Assembly (NCBI GenBank): GCA_949841355.1
Contig: CATKZP010000017.1
Coordinates: 1-64,000, forward strand
Direction of reading: 5' to 3'
Source: an uncultured Oscillospiraceae bacterium
Lineage (GTDB): Bacteria > Bacillota > Clostridia > Oscillospirales > Oscillospiraceae
Length of the DNA: 64,000 nt
In this document: positions 35,082 through 43,878 of the stretch, piece by piece
Layout: every line of letters starts with the position of its first letter
How positions within the stretch are numbered: position 1 is the first letter of the stretch
Notes under the pieces: generated by a model
Told to the model about the DNA's origin: nothing
Database searches by the model: none
The model's input: only the letters and a program-made list of their open reading frames with translations
Made by a program: the position numbers and the translations under genes

Positions 35082-35169
35082 GAATACCGCCTCCTTTCTT
35101 TCTAGGTTTATTATATCACATGTAAAGCAAAATACAACATATTTCTTTACACGGAGCGGACAAAATGGA

Positions 35170-35228
35170 AAAGCCGCACCGGCATCCCAGACGCGTCCGC
35201 GTGTGCCGGGCTGCCGGTACGGCTCTTT
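35170..35228 (-). terminator. Candidate terminator of the ABC exporter operon
   Basis: Imperfect long hairpin with arms AAAAGCCGCACCGGCA and TGCCGGTACGGCTCTTT, beyond the ATPase stop codon at 35256. Confidence 0.5.
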
Positions 35229-35255
35229 ACTTGGAATGCCCGGCGTGTCGGGAGC

Positions 35256-35927
35256 TCATTCTTCCTCCGCGATTCTGCCGTCCTTGATGCGCACAACGCG
35301 GTCAGTCTGCTGGGCCAGCTCCATGTCGTGGGTGACCACCACGACGCACCGCTGCCGCTCATGGGCCAGCTCCTGGAGGATAGTGAAAATATTCCGGCTG
35401 TTTTCATCGTCCAGGTTGCCGGTGGGCTCGTCTGCGAGGATGAGCTCGCTGCCCGCCGCCAGCGCCCGGGCGATGGCTACCCGCTGCTGCTCGCCGCCGG
35501 ACAGCATCCGGGGACAGCGCCCGAACTGGTCGGGCTGTATGCCCACTGCGGCCAGCTGGGCGGCGGCCTCCGCCTCCGCCTCCTTCTTGGGGCGCTTTTG
35601 GAGGTAGAGGGGATAGGCCGCGTTTTCCAGCGCCGTCAGATGGGCGAAGAGGTTAAAGTTCTGGTAGATCACCGACACGTTTTCCAGCCGCCACCCGTCC
35701 CGGTCCAGCTCTGCGGTGGACTGCCCTCGGAACCGGATGCTGCCCTTTGTGGGCACGTCCAGCCCCGCCAGCAGGGACAGCAGGGTGGTTTTGCCGCTGC
35801 CCGAAGTGCCCACGATGGCGGTCATCTGTCCGGACTCAAAGGCACAGTCCACCCCGCGCAGGGCGTAAACGGTTTGGTATTTGGTCTGATAGGTGTATTC
35901 TACCTGTTCCGCCGTCAGGATCGCCAT
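35256..35927 (-). CDS. ABC exporter ATPase (MacB/LolD type)
   Basis: A 223-residue nucleotide-binding protein. Walker [11 protein letters not shown] is at about 39-48, the signature [16 protein letters not shown] and Walker [13 protein letters not shown] follow, and the H-loop histidine lies in [11 protein letters not shown]. Length and signature match the MacB/LolD/FtsE subfamily that serves FtsX-like permeases. It is last in a three-gene unit with two such permeases (4-nt gap to the preceding one). These systems do mechanotransmission or export of peptides and antibiotics; in Firmicutes they often give bacitracin-type resistance, but no BceRS-like two-component pair is present. Confidence 0.92.
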   Translation of the reverse strand: MAILTAEQVEYTYQTKYQTVYALRGVDCAFESGQMTAIVGTSGSGKTTLLSLLAGLDVPTKGSIRFRGQSTAELDRDGWRLENVSVIYQNFNLFAHLTALENAAYPLYLQKRPKKEAEAEAAAQLAAVGIQPDQFGRCPRMLSGGEQQRVAIARALAAGSELILADEPTGNLDDENSRNIFTILQELAHERQRCVVVVTHDMELAQQTDRVVRIKDGRIAEEE

Positions 35928-35931
35928 AACG

Positions 35932-37110
35932 TCATTCCTCCGTTTTCATCAATTTCATCACGCTGCCGCTGGCGGCCACCGTCGCGCATACCGCCGCGCC
36001 CAGCAGGAACATCCCGGCCACCGCCCCGGAGAAGGCCAATCCGCCTGAGTGTACTTCCATTCCCGTGGCCAGGGCGGCGCACAGCCCCGCAAGGCCGCCC
36101 GCCAGTCCCAGCGCCAGCTGTTCTCCCAGCACCTGGGCGAAAATGGCCCGCCGGCGCAGGCCCAGGCAGCGCATCACGGCAAATTCCCGCTTGCGGCGGC
36201 GGTTCACCAGGAACCCGGCGAAGAAGCTGATGCCGCCCATCAGCGCCAGCAGCAGCGGCTGCAAAAGCCGGAGCATATCTAGATTGGAGCGCAGCTCCTC
36301 CAGCGTTTTCAAATACACCTCGTCGTGGACCAGCACCCCCGTCAGAAAGCCGTCGGGCCTAGCGTCCATGGACGGCGGGGCGAAGAAGGGGGTGGAAAAC
36401 AGCTTCGCCTTGCATTCCTCCAGTCGGGCGGCGTCCCGGATATCGAAGGTACACGCCTGTATGGTGAACGCGTGGCTCAGTCCGTCCCCCCAGCCCATGA
36501 AGAAGGGGCAGTAAATCACGTTGTCCGGCCCGCCGGAGTAGCGGCCGATCACCTTCAGCGAGAGGCTGTTTTCCCGCTGGGTTGGCAGGATGTCCACGTA
36601 CTCGCCGGCCTCCATGCCCTCGGGGATGATGCAGACCAGCTCGTCCCATTGGAAATCCTCCTCGGTCCAGCCCGGGTCCAGATGGACCTGCGCGCCCTCC
36701 AGCCGTTCGTCGCTGGTGAAGCTCAGCAGGCGGCACAAGATCATATCAAAGGGGCGGACCAGCTCCCAATCCGCTTTGGCCTTGACGTTGGTCACCGCCT
36801 TGTCCATGTCCGCGAGGCTGGGGTCCCGGTGAGCCCGGCGGCCCAGCAGCGACTCCACATAGGTGGAGTTGAGGTTCAGATTGTCGGCGTTCATCCCCCG
36901 CACGTCGGTGACGGTGCAGTGGATGACGGTGTTGTTCACCGCGTCCTCCATGGCCCGCTGCTGCTGGAGGGCAAGGCTGTGCAGAGCGCAGCCCGCGTAA
37001 ACCCCCAGCGCCGCCACCGCCGCCAGCAGCAGGCTGGACCCCGCCCGGCGCAGCAGCACCCGCAGGGACAGCACCGGCAGATACCCCGGCCCGCGCCGCT
37101 TTTCGCTCAT
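35932..37110 (-). CDS. FtsX-like ABC permease (short subunit)
   Basis: A 392-residue permease. It has an N-terminal membrane helix (SLLLAAVAALGVYAGCAL, about 25-43), a large extracytoplasmic domain (about 45-260), then three C-terminal helices of the FtsX/MacB fold (LLALMGGISFFAGFLV, LGLAGGLAGLCAALATG, FSGAVAGMFLLGAAVCATVAASG). RKREFAVMRCLGLRRRAIFAQ between them is the typical coupling loop. Start at 37110 with GGAGGAGG upstream; the longer frame begins in sequence of the previous gene's end. It is cotranscribed with a 677-residue paralogue and the ATPase; the two permeases probably form a heterodimer. Confidence 0.85.
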   Translation of the reverse strand: MSEKRRGPGYLPVLSLRVLLRRAGSSLLLAAVAALGVYAGCALHSLALQQQRAMEDAVNNTVIHCTVTDVRGMNADNLNLNSTYVESLLGRRAHRDPSLADMDKAVTNVKAKADWELVRPFDMILCRLLSFTSDERLEGAQVHLDPGWTEEDFQWDELVCIIPEGMEAGEYVDILPTQRENSLSLKVIGRYSGGPDNVIYCPFFMGWGDGLSHAFTIQACTFDIRDAARLEECKAKLFSTPFFAPPSMDARPDGFLTGVLVHDEVYLKTLEELRSNLDMLRLLQPLLLALMGGISFFAGFLVNRRRKREFAVMRCLGLRRRAIFAQVLGEQLALGLAGGLAGLCAALATGMEVHSGGLAFSGAVAGMFLLGAAVCATVAASGSVMKLMKTEE

Positions 37111-37129
37111 TTCAAATGCCTCCTCCCAC

Positions 37130-39163
37130 CTATTTACGCCGCATGAGGCTGCGCCTGGCGGTGAGGGCGGCCCAAACGGCCTCCGCCGCGCCCAGCACGG
37201 CCAGTTGCAAGAGCGCGCATACCGCCAGCCCAACCCAGTCCGGGGCGAGGACCTGGGACAAGACGAGCTGGCACACCTGTCCGTACAGCAATCCGCCCAG
37301 CACGCCGCCCATCAGCACCCCCGCCGCCGTCAGCGGCACCAGAGCGCAGAGCATGTCCTGCGTCACCCTGCGGGAATTGGCCCCCAGCAGCCGCAGGCTC
37401 CGCGCCGAAGGCGACATGCGCGCGAAGCTGGCCAGCAGAAATACCGCCGCGCCGATCAAAAACGCCGCCCCGCCCAGCACCGCCAGCCGCAGAGCGCCCT
37501 CCCCCATGGACTCTAGGGAGGACCTGATCTCGGTGTAGCCGTAGTCGTGGTAGCGGAAGCGTTTTGCCGCACCGTTTTCCGCCATATACGCCTCGAATTC
37601 CTCGATTGAGCCGTTTTTCAGCACCAGCGTGTTTAAAAGCGGCGTCACCTTGTCCTCCTCGGCGGCATTGACCACCTCGGGAGCCGACGCTTTGGGTGCC
37701 AGCACCGTGTCCCCCCGGAAGCCGTGACCATCCGGGTCCAGCGGCCGGGCGGGGACGGTATACAGCCCCACAATGGTGTAATCCCGCACCACGTCCAGCC
37801 GGTTTTCGTCCACCAGCGGCATACAGCAGGTGTAGTTTACCACTGCGCCGTTGGGGCCCTGCCACACCTGACCGAAGGTGGAAAAATAGGCGGGCTTGTA
37901 GAGGTCCAGGGTGATGGTATCCCCTACCTGGAGGTCGTTATACAGCGCGTAGTCTGCCCCTACCATGCACACGGCCGCCCCGGAATCGTACTCCTCCCGG
38001 GTGATGAAGCGGCCCTCCAGCAGGGCGGATTCCTCCTGGCAGAACTGGGACAGGCTCTGGATATTGTCGGTGAGCAGCACGGCCGCAGAGTCGTGGCTGC
38101 GCTCATAGCAGGGGATAATTTCCTCCTTCCATACCCGGCCCTCCTCGGTTTCCAGGAAGTCCCGCCAGTCCCCCTCGTACTCCGCGTACAGCGGCCAGCT
38201 GCCCTCCGGGAGAACGAGTCTGCACTTCCACGGGGAGCTGTCGTCCCATCTGACAGAATCCAGGTAAAAGTTTGGCACCAGCGGGTAAGGGCGCCCCAGT
38301 GTGTCCTGAGGGGTGAGGTTGCTTCCTTCCCACTGCTGCGGCAGCGATATGTCCAAGATCTGCCACGGGGTGTCACTCAAGTGCTGCGTGGGGTTGAGCG
38401 TGGGGTCCACATCGGGCTTCAGCTCGCGCAGGTAATCCTGAGTATAGCGGTACCAGCCCCACCCCTCCTCTTCTGATATATACCAAAACTGTGTTTCAAA
38501 GTCTATAAAGGTCCCCCGGAGCAGGTAGGTCTTGCCCGGCTCGAAAGGGATGCGGATGGTTCCGTTTTCGTCGGTAAAGAGGCTGTTGCCGGGATATGAA
38601 AAACGGATCACCCGGGAGTGCTCCGGGAGGTCGTAAGCCGCCATCCGGCACACCGGGTCGATCCACTCAAACCAGATGAAATCAGACGATTCAGAATTTG
38701 GATTGTCCTCCACCGACAGGCAGCGCATGGCCACCACCGACTGAGCGTAACGGCCCTCGTCATAGGCTTTCATGTAGGTCAGCGGGTCCGCAGCGCCGGA
38801 GCTCATCCCCTTGAGGCCGGGGGTGTGGGCGGCGGTGAGCACATTGGTATCGCGGCGGAGGAATCCCGGCGCGCTGTCCGCCAGGCGCTCCAGGCGCTGG
38901 GGGCTGGAGCGGATGGTCCCGTCCTCAAAAAGAATGGAGCCGTCGTCCATGTATTCCTCCACGGGGGGATCATATATCGTGGTCCACATATTGTTGTCAA
39001 TATTGTAGGCCACAGTCGTATAATTGGCTTCCAATGCCGCCAGCTGCCGCTGGAAGGAGATCCAGCCGGACAGGCCGATGCAGGAAAAGGCGGAGGTCAG
39101 CGCCAGCAGCAGAGCCAGCAGGATAACGGCCAAGGGCTGGCGGGCGTTTTGCTTGTGGAACAT
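37130..39163 (-). CDS. FtsX-like ABC permease (long subunit)
   Basis: A 677-residue permease. The N-terminal helix AVILLALLLALTSAFSCIGL is followed by a very large extracytoplasmic region (about 40-560) rich in Asp, Tyr and Trp, with MacB-like core elements such as LLEGRFITREEYDSGAAVCMVG and LQVGDTITLDLY. Three C-terminal helices carry the FtsX signature (LRLAVLGGAAFLIGAAVFLLASF, LRLLGANSRRVTQDMLCALVPLTAAGVLMGGVLGGLL). First gene of the exporter operon. The size of the outer domain suggests direct binding of an extracellular substrate or partner. A GC-rich hairpin lies 28 bp upstream of its start. Confidence 0.85.
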   Translation of the reverse strand: MFHKQNARQPLAVILLALLLALTSAFSCIGLSGWISFQRQLAALEANYTTVAYNIDNNMWTTIYDPPVEEYMDDGSILFEDGTIRSSPQRLERLADSAPGFLRRDTNVLTAAHTPGLKGMSSGAADPLTYMKAYDEGRYAQSVVAMRCLSVEDNPNSESSDFIWFEWIDPVCRMAAYDLPEHSRVIRFSYPGNSLFTDENGTIRIPFEPGKTYLLRGTFIDFETQFWYISEEEGWGWYRYTQDYLRELKPDVDPTLNPTQHLSDTPWQILDISLPQQWEGSNLTPQDTLGRPYPLVPNFYLDSVRWDDSSPWKCRLVLPEGSWPLYAEYEGDWRDFLETEEGRVWKEEIIPCYERSHDSAAVLLTDNIQSLSQFCQEESALLEGRFITREEYDSGAAVCMVGADYALYNDLQVGDTITLDLYKPAYFSTFGQVWQGPNGAVVNYTCCMPLVDENRLDVVRDYTIVGLYTVPARPLDPDGHGFRGDTVLAPKASAPEVVNAAEEDKVTPLLNTLVLKNGSIEEFEAYMAENGAAKRFRYHDYGYTEIRSSLESMGEGALRLAVLGGAAFLIGAAVFLLASFARMSPSARSLRLLGANSRRVTQDMLCALVPLTAAGVLMGGVLGGLLYGQVCQLVLSQVLAPDWVGLAVCALLQLAVLGAAEAVWAALTARRSLMRRK

Positions 39164-39190
39164 GAAAACACCTCCCAGGGTAGAAAGAGG

Positions 39191-39220
39191 CCCGGCGGCG
39201 GGATTCCGCCGCCGGGCCGA
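39191..39220 (-). promoter_or_regulatory. GC-rich hairpin in the exporter operon leader
   Basis: Perfect stem GGCCCGGCGGCGG with complement, loop ATTC/GAAT-type. On the minus strand it is followed by TCTTTCT and then the ribosome site of the first permease. It could be a terminator for upstream transcription or an attenuator. Confidence 0.5.
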
Positions 39221-39377
39221 CGAAACTTCGCAGGATTATTTTACCACGCTAAAGCGATCTTGTCAAGCTCGATTTAGCAGTAAATGGCAAAAATCCGCAT
39301 GAACCTGCAAACTGCGCAGAGAAAAAGCAAAGCAATTTTTGGATATTTTGACGAATTCATCCAGCTGAAGCTGCGCC

Positions 39378-39406
39378 TTGCAAAAAGGGTGCGGCCCTGC
39401 TATAAT
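39378..39406 (+). promoter_or_regulatory. Promoter of the FapA-domain gene
   Basis: TTGCAA (39378-39383), 17-bp spacer, consensus TATAAT (39401-39406), 40 bp before the start. Confidence 0.8.
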
Positions 39407-39445
39407 AGCGATATCATGTGCCACATGGAAGGGAGGCGTCATGCT

Positions 39446-41185
39446 ATGTCGATCAAAAAGAAGATCGCAGCAATCCTGTTTGGCCAAAAATCGGAGGAGA
39501 CGAAGGAGGAGCGCCCCCGCCCGCAGGCGGAACAGCCGGAGCAGGAGCCCGCTGAGACCTTGGACTTTGTTCAGGAGGACCCGGCGCTGATTAAGCTGCC
39601 GGGGGAGCATCCCCTGTATCAGCTCTATAACCTGCGTCGGAAGGAGGCGGGCAGGCTTCCCGCGCCCAGGCTGAGCATGGACGAGGACGGGGTTCTCCCG
39701 GCGGAGATGATTCGCAAAGAAAAGTCCCGGCTGGAATCAGCGCTGAAAAACGCGTGTAATTTCCGCTTGAAATCCACAAAAAACAACGGGAATAAGCGAA
39801 AAAAGGAGAAAAAAGAGGAGGAAGAGGAGGAGGCCAAGCCCCAGGGCCTGGATGCGTTCCCATGGTTCTTTCTCTCGTCCGACAAGCTGTATGCGTGGAT
39901 GATGGTTCTGCCTCCCACCGGCCAGGGGCGGCCGCTGTCCCGAGACATCCTCTTCCAGAGCCTGGATGAGCAGGGGATCTCCTATGGGGTGGACGAGCGG
40001 CTGGTGGACCGGCTGTCCCACGACGAAAACCGGTACTTTACACTGTTTTTGATCGCCAAGGGCAAGCCCGCTTTCGACGGGAAAAACGGCAATATCGTGG
40101 ATTATTTCCCCCGGGTGATAGAGCGGGTGCTGGAGGTGGATGAGTACGACCAGGTGGACTATACCGCGCTGAACCTGATTCACAACGTGAAAGAAGGCCA
40201 GGAGATCTGCCGCCTGATCCGGCCCACGGAGGGCGAGCCGGGCCGCACGGTGCTGGACCAGGAGATTCCGGCCAAGAGCGGCAAGTCCGTCCCCCTGCCA
40301 AAGGGGCGCAACACGGAGATCAGCGAGGACGGGGACGCGCTGGTGGCGCTGTCCTCCGGCCATGTGGAGTTCACCGGGCGCAGCTTTCAGGTCAAGCCGG
40401 TGCTGGACATCGACGGAGATGTGGACTTCTCCACCGGGAATATCAAGTTTCTGGGGGACGTGAACATCAAGGGCGATGTGCTCAGCGGCTTCACGGTGCG
40501 GGCCATGGGCAGCGTCTGGGTTGGCGGCGTCATTGAGGCAGGCAGCACTGTGGAGGCTGGCGGCGATCTCACCGTGGTCAAGGGCATTTTGGGGGACGGC
40601 ACAACCACCGTCAGGTCCCACCGGTGCATTTTCTCCAAGTACGTGGAAAACGCCACCATCTATGTAAAAGAGAATCTGCAAACCGACGCGATTATCAACG
40701 GAAACATCTACTGCGACGGGGATATCCTGGTCCGCTCCGGCCGGGGCACCATCATGGGCGGCCGGGTGTGGGCGGCCAAAAAGGTGAGCGCCACAGCCGT
40801 AGGCTCCAAGTCGGAATGCCGGACGGCCGTCACCTTGGGCGGACTGCCCTGCACCAACTTCGAGCGGGAGCAGGTTCAGCGGGAGCTGAAAAGCCTGGAG
40901 ATGGAGCTGGAAAAGCTGGAGTGTCAGCTGGACAGCCCGGTAAAGGCCAGCCTGCTCAGCAAGGTCCGCGTGAAGCTGAACACGGCGGAGCTGCGGCTTC
41001 AGCAGCTGGAGGAGGACCTTCAGGATATCCAGGAGGAATTGAAGGAGGGAGAAGAGGGCCGGCTGGAGTGCGGCGTGGCCTATGCGGGGACGGAGATCTC
41101 AATTGAGGACGAAATGATCCGTCTGCGGCATGAAGAGCGGCAGTGCGTCGCTAAAATGGTGTGCGGCGAAATTATCGTGATGTGA
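39446..41185 (+). CDS. FapA (DUF342) domain protein
   Basis: A 579-residue protein. Residues 1-60 are charged; a lysine/glutamate-rich patch follows at about 110-130. Then comes an N-terminal FapA region (GISYGVDERLVDRL, then NGNIVDYFPRVIERV) and a beta-helical DUF342 repeat (about 320-460) with stepwise units such as VDFSTGNIKFLGDVNIKGDV and VWVGGVIEAGSTVEAGGDLTV. A C-terminal coiled coil (REQVQRELKSLEMELEKLE...) ends it. The family was named from Vibrio FapA, which links FlhF-type polar flagellar assembly to glucose signalling, but Firmicute members often occur without flagella. A CheY-like gene follows 54 nt later. Confidence 0.85.
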   Translation: MSIKKKIAAILFGQKSEETKEERPRPQAEQPEQEPAETLDFVQEDPALIKLPGEHPLYQLYNLRRKEAGRLPAPRLSMDEDGVLPAEMIRKEKSRLESALKNACNFRLKSTKNNGNKRKKEKKEEEEEEAKPQGLDAFPWFFLSSDKLYAWMMVLPPTGQGRPLSRDILFQSLDEQGISYGVDERLVDRLSHDENRYFTLFLIAKGKPAFDGKNGNIVDYFPRVIERVLEVDEYDQVDYTALNLIHNVKEGQEICRLIRPTEGEPGRTVLDQEIPAKSGKSVPLPKGRNTEISEDGDALVALSSGHVEFTGRSFQVKPVLDIDGDVDFSTGNIKFLGDVNIKGDVLSGFTVRAMGSVWVGGVIEAGSTVEAGGDLTVVKGILGDGTTTVRSHRCIFSKYVENATIYVKENLQTDAIINGNIYCDGDILVRSGRGTIMGGRVWAAKKVSATAVGSKSECRTAVTLGGLPCTNFEREQVQRELKSLEMELEKLECQLDSPVKASLLSKVRVKLNTAELRLQQLEEDLQDIQEELKEGEEGRLECGVAYAGTEISIEDEMIRLRHEERQCVAKMVCGEIIVM

Positions 41186-41239
41186 CTGCGCCCCGCGCAG
41201 GGGCAGATAAGGAACTAACAAAAAGAGGGGACGGCTTTT

Positions 41240-41602
41240 ATGAAGAAAAGGATCATGGTGGTGGATGACTCCCGGATGATGGAGCTCCAGATCCGCAAAC
41301 TGCTGGAGGGGACCGACTATGAGGTGGCGGCTTACTGTGAAAACGGGGAGGACGCCATTGCCCGCTACGAGGAGGTCCAGCCGGATGTGGTAACCATGGA
41401 CATCATTATGCCGGGGATTGACGGGCTGGAGGCGGCCCAGGTTCTCATGTATGAGCATGACGAAGCCAGAATCGTTATGATCTCCTCGCTGGGAGATGAC
41501 GAAATGCTTCAGGAGGTCTACGGAATTGGCGCGCAGGCGGTGCTTTTCAAGCCGCTCACCCGGGAGGCGCTGCTGGGTGCGCTGAAAAGGGTGGCGCCCT
41601 GA
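41240..41602 (+). CDS. CheY-like single-domain response regulator
   Basis: A 120-residue receiver domain with no output domain. The acidic pocket is VVDDSR at 8-13 and the phosphoacceptor is in VVTMDIIMPGIDGLEAA (Asp54 region). The switch residues Ser/Thr (VMISSLGDD) and Lys (LFKPLT) are present. The MPGIDG and KP motifs are intact, so phosphorylation is likely. It follows the FapA-domain gene, in keeping with CheY-like proteins often encoded beside DUF342 proteins. No histidine kinase is nearby. Confidence 0.92.
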   Translation: MKKRIMVVDDSRMMELQIRKLLEGTDYEVAAYCENGEDAIARYEEVQPDVVTMDIIMPGIDGLEAAQVLMYEHDEARIVMISSLGDDEMLQEVYGIGAQAVLFKPLTREALLGALKRVAP

Positions 41603-41646
41603 GCGGCGCACCTGCGGCAGAGACCGGAATTGATCCATAAAAACAA

Positions 41647-41682
41647 AACAGCGGAGCATCTTGCGTGGATGCTCCGCTGTTC
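41647..41682. terminator. Bidirectional terminator after the CheY-like gene
   Basis: Stem AACAGCGGAGCATC with complement, then TCTTATTTT; shared with the convergent GGDEF-like gene. Confidence 0.82.
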
Positions 41683-41687
41683 TTATT

Positions 41688-43031
41688 TTACCAATCCTCA
41701 AACTCAAAGGCGCTGCGCTGCTTGCGCTGCTGCTTTCGCTTTTTCTGCTGAATGAGGGTTTCCGCTTCCTTGAGCAGGCTGTCAAGATTGAGCATGTTGG
41801 TCTGGCCTTCCACCTCGATGATGCTGTACTTGAAATTACACTCGTGGCAGAATACCCGGTCGTCGTTCCGCTGGAAGGTGGTGAGGATCTCGTCCATCTT
41901 CCGCTCGATGAGATGCTTGACGTTGCCGGTCAGCACCAGGCAGAACCTGTCGTCCTGGATTCGGGCGAATGTGTCGCCGCTGCGGAAATTTTTCCGAACG
42001 ATCTCCACAAAATTCTGGATATAGGCGTCCCCCACCTTCCGCCCGTAAGCGGTGTTGATGTCCGCCACGCCCTCCAGGTCCAGATAGCACAGGGTGACGT
42101 CCTGCCGCTCCTGAAGCACGTGCCCCATAAATTCCTCCAGGAACAGGCGGTTGTGAATGCCGGTGTCCATGTCCTGGTAAATCCGGTCGCTGAGATGGCG
42201 GGCGTTCATCTTTTCCTTGGTGATGTCCATGACAATGTGGATGCAGGAGGGCCGGTCCTTCCACTCAATGGGGAAGGAGATGATGCGGTAGCATTTGCCC
42301 CGCTCATCCTCCTGCTCCCAGACACGATAGCGCTCCGAGGAATCCCATTCCAGCAGCTTGGGCCGGATGGACAGGCGGTGCTGGCAGCTGCCGCAGTACG
42401 AGCCGTCCTCGTGGTCGGACTGGGTGCGCTTATTGCAGTGGACGACCTCCCGGGTCTCCTGATCCACCACCAGCAGCCACTCGTCCCGCTGGTCCAGCAG
42501 ATCCACCAGCATCTCAGTATAGCTTTCGATGATTCCGGCCCGGCGCTGGGCCCGCTGGATTTCCTGCTTCAGCTGCGTCTCCCGTTCCAGCAGCTGCTGG
42601 GTCATGGTGTTAAACGCCTCGGAAAACTCGCCCAGATGGGACACGTGCTGAGAATAATCCCCCTTTGTCACCTGCTTGGCCTGCCAGGTAAGGTGCTTGA
42701 GGTTGGCGTGGAGATTTTTCAGCCCGTTGTAGAGGCAGCTGCCGCTCTCCGGGAAGGCCTGGGACAGGCCGCCCTTGGACAGCTGGGTGGAATAGGACAC
42801 CAGCTCCTCCGCCAGGCTCTGGAAGGAGCGCAGGGCCTCGCCCAGCTCCCGGCAGGGCTGGCTGAGACGGCTCATGTCCAGGCGGGCCTGGCTGGCGTCG
42901 CGCAGAATGTCCTCTAAGTATTTGCTCAGCAGGAGGCAGCTCTCCTCCACGCTCAGAGGTTGGGCGTCCTCCGGCGGCTGGGGCGCAGGACTCTGTTCCG
43001 GCAGGTTCACTTCCTTGATTTCCTGATCCAT
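41688..43031 (-). CDS. Sensor protein with PAS-like domain and degenerate GGDEF domain
   Basis: A 447-residue soluble protein. The N-terminal 150 residues are helical with a HAMP-like segment (LKHLTWQAKQVTKGDYSQHVSHLGEFSEAFNTMTQQL). A PAS-like domain (about 180-290: VDLLDQRDEWLLVVDQETREVVHCN) contains CNKR...CGSCQHRL cysteines that could bind metal. A GGDEF fold (about 300-420) follows: DMDTGIHNRLFLEEFM, YLDLEGVADINTAYG and, at the active site, RIQDDRFCLVL instead of GGDEF. Catalytic loss is therefore likely and the domain may be regulatory or nucleotide-binding. It starts 4 nt after the V4R gene and forms an operon with it. Confidence 0.82.
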   Translation of the reverse strand: MDQEIKEVNLPEQSPAPQPPEDAQPLSVEESCLLLSKYLEDILRDASQARLDMSRLSQPCRELGEALRSFQSLAEELVSYSTQLSKGGLSQAFPESGSCLYNGLKNLHANLKHLTWQAKQVTKGDYSQHVSHLGEFSEAFNTMTQQLLERETQLKQEIQRAQRRAGIIESYTEMLVDLLDQRDEWLLVVDQETREVVHCNKRTQSDHEDGSYCGSCQHRLSIRPKLLEWDSSERYRVWEQEDERGKCYRIISFPIEWKDRPSCIHIVMDITKEKMNARHLSDRIYQDMDTGIHNRLFLEEFMGHVLQERQDVTLCYLDLEGVADINTAYGRKVGDAYIQNFVEIVRKNFRSGDTFARIQDDRFCLVLTGNVKHLIERKMDEILTTFQRNDDRVFCHECNFKYSIIEVEGQTNMLNLDSLLKEAETLIQQKKRKQQRKQRSAFEFEDW

Positions 43032-43035
43032 TTAG

Positions 43036-43578
43036 TCACGACCCTTCATCTACTTCCGCCTGGAAGCGGCATACCCGGTCGCCGGTGGCCCAGCAATTCA
43101 CTTCCACCGCGCTGTAGGGCTTTTGCGTATAGGCGGTGAGCACTCCCGCCAAAAAGCCTTCGTCATAATTGCAGACCGTTTCCCCCAGCGTAGGAAGGCC
43201 GGAACAGTCTGCGTCCTCCGCAAGGGTGAGGACCATTTTGCCGGTATCCGCTTCGGCTTCCTCCACCCGGAGCACGCCGATCTTCATTTCCTCCAGCTTC
43301 CTTTGCAGCTGGGCGATGAAATCAGACAGCTCCAGCGTCAGGTCCAGATAGTGCTTGGCAAAGAAGGTCCCTGCCCGGCAGCCGGCGCCCCGGAAGATCT
43401 GAATTTGAGCCTCTTTTCCGAACCGCTCGGTGAGCTCATCCTTGAAAGAATATTCCAAGAGGCGGTACACCGCCACAGGCAGGTCTGCGCCCAGGTTCTC
43501 CCGCCCGCTGTCCTGAAGTCCGGCGCAGCCCGACAGCTTTAGACTGCCTTCGCCGGACAAAAATCCGCTGTATTCCAT
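43036..43578 (-). CDS. V4R (4VR) domain ligand-binding protein
   Basis: A 180-residue protein with a C-terminal V4R domain (FLAGVLTAYTQKPYSAVEVNCWATGDRVCRFQAE), a small-molecule or heme-type sensor fold related to those in phenol- and chlorophyll-linked regulators. An N-terminal helical region precedes it (FRGAGCRAGTFFAKHYLDLTLELSDF). Start chosen at ATG 43578, where AAGGAGC lies 6 nt upstream; longer in-frame starts at 43602 and 43659 have poorer sites. It is encoded immediately before the degenerate GGDEF sensor, suggesting the two work as a sensing pair. The ligand is unknown. Confidence 0.78.
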   Translation of the reverse strand: MEYSGFLSGEGSLKLSGCAGLQDSGRENLGADLPVAVYRLLEYSFKDELTERFGKEAQIQIFRGAGCRAGTFFAKHYLDLTLELSDFIAQLQRKLEEMKIGVLRVEEAEADTGKMVLTLAEDADCSGLPTLGETVCNYDEGFLAGVLTAYTQKPYSAVEVNCWATGDRVCRFQAEVDEGS

Positions 43579-43878
43579 GAAATGCTCCTTATCAAATGAC
43601 ATTTTCCCAATATTGTCCTTCCGCAAGGATGTCGAAGCGGAAAATTGAGATTCCGGCACATTATACCATAGATTGCTGGAAAGTTCAATATGCTTCTTGG
43701 CGCATCATTAGGACGAATTGGATGAGATGGACTCAGATGGGGACCGCTGGACCTCTCTGTGAGCGCTGTTTGAAAGTTGTGAATTCTCACAAATGATTCA
43801 ATCTATTTTCTCAATTTATGAGATGAATAGCACAGATTGAGCGTGCTATGATAAAACCATAAACTGGAGGACAGGCAG
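43579..43878 (+). promoter_or_regulatory. Control region of the glycyl-radical island
   Basis: No gene in 300 bp. It contains two inverted repeats: TTGTGA-ATTC-TCACAA at 43778-43793, and CTATTTTCTCA (43803-43813) with TGAGATGAATAG (43819-43830). A TATGATAAA -10-like element at 43847 follows with no good -35 element, which would suit an activator-dependent promoter. A PucR-type regulator is encoded in the same island. Confidence 0.5.
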
